From positions 25,881-89,880 of the forward strand of contig NZ_LOCQ01000043.1 of assembly GCF_001677885.1 (NCBI RefSeq): a stretch of DNA of 64,000 bases, written 5' to 3'. Within the stretch, counting starts at the first letter, position 1; every line of letters starts with the position of its first letter. This DNA comes from Janthinobacterium psychrotolerans. Its GTDB lineage: Bacteria; Pseudomonadota; Gammaproteobacteria; Burkholderiales; Burkholderiaceae_D. Below are positions 54,868 to 63,890 of this stretch, in pieces. Under the pieces are notes generated by a model. That model worked only from the letters and a program-made list of their open reading frames with translations, had not been told where the DNA came from and made no database searches. The position numbers and the translations under genes are program-made.

Positions 54868-55944
54868 CTAACTGACGGCCGCCTCCAGCAAGGTCACCGT
54901 CTGGCGCTCGGCATCGAGCGTGGCCAGTATGCCCATCGGCAAGGTGAACTGGTCGCGGATATGGCCGAAGGAATAGCCGGCCACAGCAGGCGCTGTCAAC
55001 GGCAGCAAATGCTGGTCCAGGGTCTGGTCCAGCGTCAGGGAGCTGCCGCCATCCTCCGCTTCGCAATGCATGAACACGCCCAGCATCAGCGCCCTGGCGC
55101 GCGCCAGTCCGCCGGCCAGGTCGAGCTGGTACAACATGCGGTCAACCCGGTACGGCGCCTCGTTGATTTCTTCCAAGAACAATATGCGCTGCTCGAACTC
55201 GGCCGCATACGGCGTGCCGGCCAGCGCGCTGACCATGCACAGGTTGCCGCCGGTCAGCCGTCCCGTGGCCTGCCCGCCATGCACGGTGCGGATCGTGAAG
55301 TTGGGGTGGGTTTGCGCGCGGCGATGGTTTTCCAGCGCCATCGGGATGGTGTATTGCTCCTGCGGCTGCATCAGCACATTGCGCAAGTGCGTCACGGTGT
55401 AGTCGGAAAAGGTCGACGACGCCACCGGCCCGTGAAACGTCACCAGGCCCGTATGGCGATGGATCGCCAGGTGCAGCGCGGTAATGTCGGAGTAGCCGAT
55501 CAGGATTTTCGGATTGGCCCGGATCAAGGCGTAATCGATATGCGCCAGCAATGAAATGCAGCCCGAGCCGCCGCGTATGGCCCACACGGCTTTCACTTGC
55601 GGGTCGCGAAACGCCGCGTGCAGGTCGTCCAGCCTTTGCCGCACCGTGCCCGCATAATTGCCGTTGACGGCGCGGATATGCGCCCCCAGGGTAACGCGCA
55701 GGCCCAGCGACTCCATATTGCTGATCGATCTGGCGATTTCGTCTTCATCGAGCAGGCCGGCCGGCGCCACCAGGGCGACCAGGTCGCCCTGGCGCAAGCG
55801 TGCCGGTTTGATCAGGGGATGTGCTTGCATGCGGGATCCTTTGTGCGGCGCGGCAGCGGCCAGGGCCGGTGCGCTGGCCACACCGACGGCGGCGGCCAGC
55901 ATGCCGCCAAACTGGCGCCGGCTATAACTGCTGTGACTGCTCAT
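54868..55944 (-). CDS. Tat-exported S66 family carboxypeptidase (LD-carboxypeptidase/MccF type)
   Basis: The protein has 358 residues. The N terminus SYSRRQFGGMLAAAVGVASAPALAA is a twin-arginine signal (SRRQFGG), so the protein should leave the cytoplasm folded. The S66 triad is visible: Ser152 (GYSDIT), Glu258/259 (LFLEEINE) and His329 (SFGHIRDQF). The family includes cytoplasmic LdcA, which trims tetrapeptide stems of murein, and MccF, which inactivates microcin C. Export is unusual. An internal ATG at 55830 would remove the signal, but the long start fits well. It lies downstream of a TonB receptor. Confidence 0.92.
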   Translation of the reverse strand: MSSHSSYSRRQFGGMLAAAVGVASAPALAAAAPHKGSRMQAHPLIKPARLRQGDLVALVAPAGLLDEDEIARSISNMESLGLRVTLGAHIRAVNGNYAGTVRQRLDDLHAAFRDPQVKAVWAIRGGSGCISLLAHIDYALIRANPKILIGYSDITALHLAIHRHTGLVTFHGPVASSTFSDYTVTHLRNVLMQPQEQYTIPMALENHRRAQTHPNFTIRTVHGGQATGRLTGGNLCMVSALAGTPYAAEFEQRILFLEEINEAPYRVDRMLYQLDLAGGLARARALMLGVFMHCEAEDGGSSLTLDQTLDQHLLPLTAPAVAGYSFGHIRDQFTLPMGILATLDAERQTVTLLEAAVS

Positions 55945-56015
55945 GCGGCCCTTTTCTGGAAAAAAAAGCGGCGGCGCCAGGCGCCGCCGCTGCGTGCATG
56001 GTCCGCCGGTACGGA

Positions 56016-58769
56016 TTACATGAACTTGTATTTCACCTGGAACGACAGGGCGCGGCCACGCGGGTCGGCCACCCGTGGGTCCCAGCCGGCGCCGACCACG
56101 TCGTCGACGTTATGTGCGGTGAACGGCGGATCCTTGTCGAACAGGTTCTGGATGCCCACCGTCAAGGTGGTGTTCTTGAAGCCAGTATAAGTGCCCGACA
56201 GGGTGTAGCTAGTATAGCTGCTGACCTTGGGATTGAAGCCCGCCGGGTATGGCAGTGCGCCGCCATTCGGCACCTGGTCCTTGTAGCCGGTGCTGTAGTT
56301 CTGTGTCAGCAAGCCGCTCCAGTCGCCGCGCGCCAGCGAGAACGAGGCATTGTGCTTCCAGCGCAAGTACAGGTCGCGCGTGTAGAAATTGCCGACATAC
56401 TCCTTGTACTGCTGGCCGGCGATCTCGGCAAACTTGAAGCTCTGGGTCCAGGTACCATCGAGCGCGGCATTCCATTTGTAGCCGTTGGTGCTGCCTTCGC
56501 CACGCAAGCTCAGGTCGGCGCCACGCGTGCGCGACCCGGCCGCATTGATCCAGCCGGCCTGGATATAGTTGATGGTGTCATCCGGATTGCGGATGATGTT
56601 TTGCGGCAGCAAGGCGGCGTTCTGCAGCACGATGGTGGCCGAACGATTCAGGATGCGGTCCTTGGAGTTGATGGCCCAGTAATCGAGCGAGGCCGAATAA
56701 CCCTTGACCGGTTCGATCACCATGCCCACGCTGCCCTGCTTCGAGGTTTCCGGTTTCAAAGCGGTATTGCCGCCGGAGAAATAGTTCAACCGTGCCGGGG
56801 CGCAGAAGACCGGATCGCCGGGATGGCGGCCACAACCGAGGGTATCGATCGCGCCGCTCGACAGTTCCTGGAACAGCTGGCCCGAATACAGCTGGGTAAA
56901 GCTGGGCGCCAGGAAACCCTTGTTGGCCGAACCACGGAACAGCAGCCACGAAGCCGGCTGGTACCGGAACGACACTTTCGGATTGGTCGAGGCGCCCACC
57001 AGGCTGTAGTCGTCGCGGCGCAAGGCCAGCTGCATTTCCAGGTCCTTGACGATGGGCACCAGCAATTCCGCATACACGGCCTTGACGTTGCGGCTGGCCT
57101 TTTCCAGCGCCGCATTGCCCGGCGACAGAAACACCAAGGTCGCGTCGATATCCTGGCCAAACGCATAGCTTTCACGGCGCAAATCAAAGCCGACGGCGGC
57201 CGACATGGCGCCGGCCGGCAGTTGCAGCAACTCGCCTGACACCGAGCCATCGACGGCCGTCAGCGTGGTCTTGCCATGCTGGAAATCACCACGGAACTTG
57301 GTCGACTCGATCAGGTCCTTGGCGGCCTGGCTCTGGCTCTGTCCGGCGCCCACCCACGGATTGATCACACCGCTGGCCAGCGCCGGGAACAGTTGCGCCG
57401 TGTAGGAATAGCCGTCAAGCAGCTTGGTGTTGGTCTTGCTTTGCGCATGCGACACGCCCGCCTTGTAGTCCCACTTGCCGACCGTGCCTTCGAAACCGAC
57501 CAGCAGGCGCAGGTTGTCGGTGGTGTTTTCCTGGGTACGGTTGCCGAAATCGTTGGCACGCCATTTATAGGCGATCGGCTTGGTGCGGTCAAAGGTCGGG
57601 ATATACGCCGACAAATCCTGGTAATACGCGCCGCCCACCGGATACAGGCCGCCGGTAGCGACCGAGGTCGGGATCTGCATCGGCGTAAATTCCGCCGTGG
57701 CCTTGGTGCGCGAACCGAGCAGCTCGACAAACATCGTATGGTCCGGGGCCAGCTTGAAGGAGGCGCGGCTGAGCAGATTGGCGCGTTCGACCGGGAAGGA
57801 AATGACATAGTCGCCGCCGTAGTCATAGGCGCACGAATACGTCGTGCGCAGCGGCGAAGTCACCTTCGACCACAGCGCCGTCTGGTATTGCGACATGCCG
57901 GCCACCGTGTCGCACTTGCCCGTAAAGCTCAGCGGATTGGCTTGCAAATATTGATTGGTACTGCCGGGTACCGTGAACGAGGTGCCCAGCGCCGTGCCGG
58001 CGCCCGTCATCTGGTTGGCAAACGGCGTGCCGGTGGTATCGGGCGACAGGCCGCGGCCCGGCTGGAAACCGTTGGCAAAGCTGCGCTGGTTCGAGCTGAG
58101 CTTGTCGTTATTGTCGACCGTCAGGCTCATCATGACGTTATAACCATCTTCTTCCAGGCTGCCATGGCCGGCCAGCAAGGAGGCGCGGCGGTTCATGCCG
58201 CCGCCCGCTTCGGTGGAATTGGTGGTGGCCGACGCTTCCACGCCGTTGTAATTGGTTTTCAGAATGAAGTTGATCACGCCGCCGATGGCGTCGGTGCCGT
58301 AGATGGCCGAAGCGCCGTCCTTGAGGATTTCCACGCGCGAAATCGCGCCCATCGGGATGGAATTGAGGTCGACCGCCTTGCCGCTGGCGCCGTGGGTGGC
58401 GATGCGGCGCCCGTTCAGCAGCACCAGGGTGCTGTTCGGGCCCAGGCCGCGCAGCGAGGCGAACGAGGCGCCGCCGCTCACCCGGTCGGCATCGGCGCCA
58501 AACACGTTATTGCCCGACGTCATATTGTTCGCACCCGTGCCATTCGACGATATGGTCGACAGCAATTGTTCTGCGCTGGTAATGCCCTGTTTTTCGATCT
58601 GGTCATAGGTGATCACCTGCACCGGCAACGCGCCTTCCTTGGCGATGCGCTTGATGCTGCTGCCCGTCACTTCGACCCGTTGCATTGCCTGCGGCGTCGC
58701 CTCTTGTGCAACGGCCGTGCCAGCCACCCCTATCAATGCCATCAACTGCGCTAGCTTCTTCAATTTCAC
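56016..58769 (-). CDS. TonB-dependent outer-membrane receptor
   Basis: A 917-residue receptor from a GTG at 58769, preceded by a strong AAGGAG site; a TTG at 58811 is less likely. Signal peptide MKLKKLAQLMALIGVAGTAVAQ, then the plug domain (QRVEVTGSSIKR, SLRGLGPNSTLVLLNGRR, VEILKDGASAIYGTDAIGGVINFI). The beta-barrel ends with VKYKFM. The ligand is unknown. The neighbours (peptide-binding protein, S66 peptidase) suggest a peptide or peptide-conjugate, but this is inference. Confidence 0.95.
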   Translation of the reverse strand: MKLKKLAQLMALIGVAGTAVAQEATPQAMQRVEVTGSSIKRIAKEGALPVQVITYDQIEKQGITSAEQLLSTISSNGTGANNMTSGNNVFGADADRVSGGASFASLRGLGPNSTLVLLNGRRIATHGASGKAVDLNSIPMGAISRVEILKDGASAIYGTDAIGGVINFILKTNYNGVEASATTNSTEAGGGMNRRASLLAGHGSLEEDGYNVMMSLTVDNNDKLSSNQRSFANGFQPGRGLSPDTTGTPFANQMTGAGTALGTSFTVPGSTNQYLQANPLSFTGKCDTVAGMSQYQTALWSKVTSPLRTTYSCAYDYGGDYVISFPVERANLLSRASFKLAPDHTMFVELLGSRTKATAEFTPMQIPTSVATGGLYPVGGAYYQDLSAYIPTFDRTKPIAYKWRANDFGNRTQENTTDNLRLLVGFEGTVGKWDYKAGVSHAQSKTNTKLLDGYSYTAQLFPALASGVINPWVGAGQSQSQAAKDLIESTKFRGDFQHGKTTLTAVDGSVSGELLQLPAGAMSAAVGFDLRRESYAFGQDIDATLVFLSPGNAALEKASRNVKAVYAELLVPIVKDLEMQLALRRDDYSLVGASTNPKVSFRYQPASWLLFRGSANKGFLAPSFTQLYSGQLFQELSSGAIDTLGCGRHPGDPVFCAPARLNYFSGGNTALKPETSKQGSVGMVIEPVKGYSASLDYWAINSKDRILNRSATIVLQNAALLPQNIIRNPDDTINYIQAGWINAAGSRTRGADLSLRGEGSTNGYKWNAALDGTWTQSFKFAEIAGQQYKEYVGNFYTRDLYLRWKHNASFSLARGDWSGLLTQNYSTGYKDQVPNGGALPYPAGFNPKVSSYTSYTLSGTYTGFKNTTLTVGIQNLFDKDPPFTAHNVDDVVGAGWDPRVADPRGRALSFQVKYKFM

Positions 58770-58986
58770 GGGCCTTCTCCTTATTGGGCAATCGATACTT
58801 GAGTTCTTCAAGCCAGGTTGTCAGTCACATCGCTGCATCTGTCTCGCAGTACATTTTTTTATGATGTTTGCGCATGACTTTATTTGTTTTCATTTTCAGA
58901 GTAGCGCGTTGCTTCCGCCGCCAGCCAATGAAAAATGCTCTCTTAACCATAACTTTTTGGAATGAATGCCCTTTTTCAGCGCTGGC

Positions 58987-60789
58987 TTACTTTGCCGTGG
59001 GGCGATCCCGTGCCATATCGACATCCAGATAGCGCCAGGAAGTGAATTCCACGGGATGGCGCCTGTAGTTTTTTAGCCACGCTTGCTGCAGGTCGGCCGA
59101 GATAGGATGCGTCAGCAGCACCCATGGCGTATATGCATGGATCAGCTGCCACATATCGAAGTACAGGCTGCGCCGGCGTGGCGAATCGGACAGCAGGCGC
59201 GCCTCCTCATAGCGTTTATTGTAATCGGGCAAGTTGAAGCGGGCGTAGTTGGCTCGGCCACTGTTGGGGCCGTACAACAATTGCATAAAGTTATCACCGT
59301 CGGGGAAGTCGGCGATCCAGTTGGTCTCGAACATCTGTACCTTGCCCAGGCGCGAGGCCTTGATGATTTCCGTCTTTTTGTCGCTCTTGAATTCCACGCG
59401 CAGGCCGATGGCGTTCAGATTGCGGCGCCATAACTCATCGCGCAGCCGCCCCACCATGCTCGCCTCCGTGTGCATGGTGAGTATCAATGGCGTGCCGTCG
59501 GGCTGGCTGCGAAAGCCATTGGCGCCCAGCTTGTAGCCAAAGCGGTCGAGCAGTGCGCGCGCCAGCGCCGGGTCGTAATTGACGGGGCTGCGATAGGTCT
59601 TGTCATAGCCCAGCACATTCGGTGGCAGCGGCGACTGCGCCGGCAGCGCCAGGCCCTTTTTCAGCAGCGCGATATCTTCACCGCTGTTGTAACTGAGCGC
59701 GATCGCGCGCCGCAGGGCCAGCCTGGCCTTGCTGTAGCCACCGAGCACGGGGTCGTCCATATTCATCCACATGTAATACGTTTGCAGCACGGGAAAACGT
59801 TCCAGGGTGATGCCTTTGGCCGCCAGTTCCGGCTTCAGGCCGCCATTGGCCAGCACCATGTCGGTCAGCGATTCGGGCACCTGCTCCAGGTAGTCGAACT
59901 CGCCTTTGAGGAAACCCAGCATGCGCGACTGGTATTCCTCGACGATGCGCACTTCGATGCGCTCGACCAGCGGCAGTTTTTTGCCTTCCAGAGACTGTGC
60001 AATCAGCTGGTCCGCCGGCGGCAGCACTTTCAGTACGGCGGCGTCCGTATGAAACACGGTGGCGCGGAAATTCGGGTTGGCCTGCAGCACGATCTTGTCG
60101 CTGCGCTTCCATTCGGTGATCATGAATGGCCCGGTGCCTACCGGATGGTTGCCCAGCTGGCCAGGCGCCTTGTAGGCTTCGGCCACTTCGCGCGCCACCA
60201 CGCCGGTGGCCGGCATCGCCAGGTAAAACAAAAAGTTCGGATCGATGCTGTTCAGGCGTATGCGCAAAGTGTATTTGTCCAGCGCCTGTAGACCTGCGAT
60301 CGGCGTGTCGTAGCTGAAATTTTTCTTCAGCGCCGCGTCGCCCACCAGCTTGTCCTCCAGCAGGAACAGCCATGGCGACTTCAACGCCGGGTCGTACAGC
60401 CGCGTCAGGCTGTACACATAGTCTTGCGCCGTCACTTCGCGCGGCTTGCCCTTGAAAGCGGGGTCGGGTGTAAAGAACACGCCGGGCTGGATCTGGAAAG
60501 TGTAGCTCAGGCCGCCATCGTCGACCTTGGGCAGGCCACGCGCCGTATTGCCCTGCAGCTTGACCGGACGCGCCAGGTAGTCGTAGCGCAGCAGCGGGTC
60601 GAACACGTTTTCCATCAGGTTCAGGCTGGCCAGGTCGGAGGCTACGGCCGGGTCCAGGCCGGTCTCGCTGGTGCTCAGGAAAAAATGCAGAGTCTTGCCG
60701 GCGGCATCAGCTGCGGCGTGGCTGACTGTGGCAAACAGAGTCAACAACGCCAGGCCGGCGGCGCAGGCGGTTTTACGCAAAAACATCAT
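58987..60789 (-). CDS. ABC transporter substrate-binding protein, family 5 (peptide type)
   Basis: A 600-residue family 5 binding protein (DppA/OppA/SapA type) with a signal peptide (MMFLRKTACAAGLALLTLFATVSHA). Core segments include SLNLMENVFDPLLRYD, LPKVDDGGLSYTFQIQPGVFF, HPVGTGPFMITEWKRSDKIVLQANPNF and YYMWMNMDDPVLGGYSKARLALRRAIALSYN. No permease or ATPase genes are adjacent. It lies upstream of the TonB receptor with a 217-bp gap. Confidence 0.93.
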   Translation of the reverse strand: MMFLRKTACAAGLALLTLFATVSHAAADAAGKTLHFFLSTSETGLDPAVASDLASLNLMENVFDPLLRYDYLARPVKLQGNTARGLPKVDDGGLSYTFQIQPGVFFTPDPAFKGKPREVTAQDYVYSLTRLYDPALKSPWLFLLEDKLVGDAALKKNFSYDTPIAGLQALDKYTLRIRLNSIDPNFLFYLAMPATGVVAREVAEAYKAPGQLGNHPVGTGPFMITEWKRSDKIVLQANPNFRATVFHTDAAVLKVLPPADQLIAQSLEGKKLPLVERIEVRIVEEYQSRMLGFLKGEFDYLEQVPESLTDMVLANGGLKPELAAKGITLERFPVLQTYYMWMNMDDPVLGGYSKARLALRRAIALSYNSGEDIALLKKGLALPAQSPLPPNVLGYDKTYRSPVNYDPALARALLDRFGYKLGANGFRSQPDGTPLILTMHTEASMVGRLRDELWRRNLNAIGLRVEFKSDKKTEIIKASRLGKVQMFETNWIADFPDGDNFMQLLYGPNSGRANYARFNLPDYNKRYEEARLLSDSPRRRSLYFDMWQLIHAYTPWVLLTHPISADLQQAWLKNYRRHPVEFTSWRYLDVDMARDRPTAK

Positions 60790-60985
60790 CAGTGATCCAG
60801 TACAGGTGAAGGCAGGCATTGCCCCAGACTACGCGGGCAAACACCAGGACGCCAATGAAAACAGGCGGACAGCTTATAACTTTTTGGCATGCGGAGGCTG
60901 CATTCTTTCATCAACGTGCGGCACGCTGCCTCTATACTTTGCTTGCAGGTATTTTTCCCGTCTTGAACCCTAGAATTGATCATCC

Positions 60986-62224
60986 ATGGCACTTAATTAC
61001 ATCTGGTCCGGCTTTTTTCTCGTAGGTTTTCTGGCCGCCGTGCTGCAGTGGCTGTTCCTGGGCGATACCGATATCTTCAAGCGCATTATCGACGGCACCT
61101 TCGAGACGGCGCGCATGGGCGTGATGGATATCGCGCTGCCGCTGGCCGGCGTGATGACCTTGTGGCTGGGCATCATGAATATCGGCGAAAAGGCGGGCAT
61201 AGTCGGCTGGCTGGCGAAAGTGATCGCTCCCTTTTTCTCACGGATCTTTCCGGAAATTCCCAAGGACCATCCGGCCACCGGCCATATGGTGATGAATTTC
61301 TCGGCCAACCTGCTCGGGCTGGACAACGCGGCCACGCCATTCGGCCTGAAAGCGATGGAAAGCCTGCAGACCCTCAACCCCAACAAGGACGAGGCGACCA
61401 ATGCGCAGATCATGTTCCTGGTGCTGCATACCTCGGGCCTGACCCTGATACCGCTGGCCATCATGGCGCAGCGCTCCATCCTCGGCGCCGCCGATCCGTC
61501 CGACATCTTTATTCCTTGCATGATCGCCACCTATGTCGCCACCGTGGTCGGCATTATCACGGTGTCGATCAAGCAGCGCATCAACCTGCTCAACAGCGTC
61601 GTGCTGAGCTGGCTGGGCGGCATGACGGCCGCCATCGTCGCCATGATCTGGTATTTCACGCAGTACCTGACGAAACAGGAAATCGAGCTGGTCTCGAAGG
61701 TGGTCAGCAACCTGGTCCTGATCAGCGTGATCGCCATCTTCATCATCGGCGCGCTGCGCAAAAAGGTAAATGTCTATGACGCCTTTATCGAAGGCGCAAA
61801 AGGCGGCATCCAGACCTCGATCACCGTGATTCCCTACCTGGTCGGCATGCTGGTGGCCATCAGCGTGATCCGCAACGCGGGGGTCTTCAATTTTGTCATG
61901 AGCGGCTTTAACTGGTTCTTTGCCAACCTGGGCATCAATACGGATTTCGTGCCCGCCCTGCCGACCGCCATGATGAAGCCGCTCAGCGGCTCCGGCTCGA
62001 AAGCCATGATGATCGACGCCATGAATACCTACGGCGTCGACTCCTTTGTCGGCCGCCTGGCCTGCGTATTCCAGGGCTCGGCCGACACCACCTTCTATAT
62101 CGTGGCCCTATACTTTGGCTCGGTCGGCATCCGCAAGACGCGCTATGCGATCACGGCCGGCCTGATCGCCGACCTGGCCGGCGTGATCACCGCCGTGTTT
62201 GTCGCCTACGTCTTTTTCCATTAA
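60986..62224 (+). CDS. Nucleoside-recognition (gate) domain membrane protein, SpmA-SpmB fusion
   Basis: The protein has 412 residues. Two gate-type domains in tandem match SpmA (DIALPLAGVMTLWLGIMNIGEKAGIVG, MNFSANLLGLDNAATPFGLKAMESLQ) and SpmB (LVGMLVAISVIRNAGVF, MKPLSGSGSKAMMIDAM, VFQGSADTTFYIVALYFGSVGI). In spore formers these are separate proteins of unknown transport role. Here they are fused in a non-sporulating organism. It is followed 8 bp later by dacB, a pairing that suggests peptidoglycan-related work. Confidence 0.92.
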   Translation: MALNYIWSGFFLVGFLAAVLQWLFLGDTDIFKRIIDGTFETARMGVMDIALPLAGVMTLWLGIMNIGEKAGIVGWLAKVIAPFFSRIFPEIPKDHPATGHMVMNFSANLLGLDNAATPFGLKAMESLQTLNPNKDEATNAQIMFLVLHTSGLTLIPLAIMAQRSILGAADPSDIFIPCMIATYVATVVGIITVSIKQRINLLNSVVLSWLGGMTAAIVAMIWYFTQYLTKQEIELVSKVVSNLVLISVIAIFIIGALRKKVNVYDAFIEGAKGGIQTSITVIPYLVGMLVAISVIRNAGVFNFVMSGFNWFFANLGINTDFVPALPTAMMKPLSGSGSKAMMIDAMNTYGVDSFVGRLACVFQGSADTTFYIVALYFGSVGIRKTRYAITAGLIADLAGVITAVFVAYVFFH

Positions 62225-62232
62225 GGAGCTCC

Positions 62233-63708
62233 ATGTTACGTCCTGTCCTGATCGCCGCGCTGCTCGCTGGCCTTGGCCTGTCGACGGCGCACGCGCAATT
62301 GCCGGAATCGGTCAGCGTTCTGCTGCGCAGCGCCAATATTCCCGAGGACGCCATGGGTGCCATCGTCCTGCGCGGCAATACGGTGGTGATGTCGCATGGC
62401 GCCGAGCGCAGCATGCAGCCGGCGTCGACCATGAAACTGGTGACCACCGCCGTGGGCCTCGAGCAGCTGGGCCCCACCTTTCGCGGCCGCACCGAGCTGC
62501 GCACCAGCGCCGACGTCATCAATGGCGTGCTGAAAGGCGACCTGATCCTGCGCGGCGGCGCCGATACGGACTTCAACGCGGACGTGCTCGAGCACATGCT
62601 GCAAACCCTGCGCAACCAGGGCATCGTGAAAATCAAGGGCGACCTGATCCTCGACCGCCAGCTGTTCCAGCCGGCGCGGCCAGACATCGGTGCGCCACCG
62701 TTCGATGAATCGGCCGAGTTCCGCTACAACGTGATTCCCGATGCCTTGCTGCTGAACACGAACTTGCTCGATATCGAACTGAGCTCGACCACGCAGCAAC
62801 TGAACCTCCTGATGCTGCCGGCGCTCGAGAATGTGACGATCAGCAGCGACATGACCCTGGTAAAAGGCAATTGCGCGCGCTGGGAAGACGGCTGGCGACC
62901 GCCCGAGTACCGGCGCGACGTCAGTGGCAGGCTGCAGGTTGTCCTGCACGGCACCTTCCCGCAAAATTGCCGCAAGGCCTTCAGCATCAATGTGCTCGAT
63001 CGCACCGATTATGCAGACCGCCTGTTCCGCACGACCTGGAAACGGCTGGGCGGCAGCATCACAGGCAGCGTGCGTGAAGCGCCACCGACAGGATTGCCGC
63101 CCACAGCCGAACCGGTCGGCACGCGCATGCTGGCCGACCATGTGGCGCGCGCGCTGCCGGAAGTGCTGCGTGACATCAATAAGTCGTCCGACAATACCCT
63201 GGCCCGCACCTTGTTTCTCAGCATCGGCAGCCTGCAAAGCGATGGCTGGCTGGGCAGCCGCCCGGCGGCCATGACGGCGCCCGAAGACACGGCCACGCGC
63301 TCGCGGCAAGTCATCCAGGACTGGATGCGGCGCCACAATATCAATACTGAAAACATGCTGATCGACAATGGCTCCGGCCTGTCGCGCACCGGTCGCATTG
63401 CGCCGGCGCAGCTGGCCGGTGTGCTGCAGGCGATGCAGCAAAGCGTGTGGGCGCCCGAGTTCCAGTCCAGCCTGCCCATCGTCGCGTTGGACGGCACCAT
63501 GCGCAAGCGTCTGCTGGGCAGCCCGGCCGCCGCACGTGCGCGCATCAAGACGGGAACGTTAAAGAATGTGGTGGCCATCGCCGGCTATGTGCCGGATGCC
63601 AACAACCAGCAATGCGTGGTGGTAGCCATGATCAATAGCGACCTGGCCGGCAATGGCCGGGCCGCCGTCGATGCGCTGATCGAGTGGGTAGCGCGTAGGT
63701 CGGATTAG
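62233..63708 (+). CDS. dacB: D-alanyl-D-alanine carboxypeptidase/endopeptidase (PBP4, peptidase S13)
   Basis: PBP4 cuts cross-links and terminal D-Ala in the periplasmic murein. The protein has 491 residues. Signal peptide MLRPVLIAALLAGLGLSTAHA; active-site motifs SxxK (Ser65-Thr-Met-Lys68 in ASTMK), SxN (SSDN) and KTG (IKTGTL). An AAGGAG ribosome-binding site precedes the ATG. The last codons (RRSD stop) lie inside a palindromic repeat, so the C terminus was probably shaped by repeat insertion. Confidence 0.96.
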   Translation: MLRPVLIAALLAGLGLSTAHAQLPESVSVLLRSANIPEDAMGAIVLRGNTVVMSHGAERSMQPASTMKLVTTAVGLEQLGPTFRGRTELRTSADVINGVLKGDLILRGGADTDFNADVLEHMLQTLRNQGIVKIKGDLILDRQLFQPARPDIGAPPFDESAEFRYNVIPDALLLNTNLLDIELSSTTQQLNLLMLPALENVTISSDMTLVKGNCARWEDGWRPPEYRRDVSGRLQVVLHGTFPQNCRKAFSINVLDRTDYADRLFRTTWKRLGGSITGSVREAPPTGLPPTAEPVGTRMLADHVARALPEVLRDINKSSDNTLARTLFLSIGSLQSDGWLGSRPAAMTAPEDTATRSRQVIQDWMRRHNINTENMLIDNGSGLSRTGRIAPAQLAGVLQAMQQSVWAPEFQSSLPIVALDGTMRKRLLGSPAAARARIKTGTLKNVVAIAGYVPDANNQQCVVVAMINSDLAGNGRAAVDALIEWVARRSD

Positions 63709-63823
63709 CGGCGAAGCCGCGTAATCCGACACCACCACGGTCGCGGCCAACAATGTTGTCGGATACGGTCGCAGCCAACAATGTTGTCGGATTACGGGCC
63801 TGCGGCCCTAATCCGACCTACGC
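63693..63823. repeat. Composite palindromic repeat overlapping the dacB 3' end
   Basis: The 16-bp ends (63693-63708 and 63808-63823) are perfect inverted copies (GCGTAGGTCGGATTAG type). Each belongs to a longer hairpin (63699-63730 and 63786-63817) built on GTCGGATTA/TAATCCGAC. Between them are two 27-bp direct repeats (63737-63763 and 63765-63791, one mismatch). GTCGGATTA-type repeats are common between genes in proteobacteria. The dacB stop codon (63706-63708) is part of the left arm. Confidence 0.8.
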
Positions 63824-63841
63824 TCTTTTCGCCAGACGAAA

Positions 63842-63872
63842 AAAAACCCCGACCATTGCTGGCGGGGTTTTT
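63842..63872. terminator. Bidirectional terminator between dacB and the rRNA operon
   Basis: A 10-bp stem (63842-63851 with 63863-63872: five A, CCCCG / CGGGG, five T) works on both strands. It ends dacB on the plus strand and the rRNA operon on the minus strand, 18 bp beyond the 5S 3' end. Confidence 0.85.
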
Positions 63873-63890
63873 CTCTACTGCGAATAACAA

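Noticed and set aside
55827..55830. Internal ATG as start of the S66 peptidase
   Set aside because: It would remove a well-formed twin-arginine signal, so the longer start is preferred.
58770..58811. TTG start at 58811 for the TonB receptor
   Set aside because: The GTG at 58769 has an AAGGAG site at proper distance and gives a clean signal peptide.
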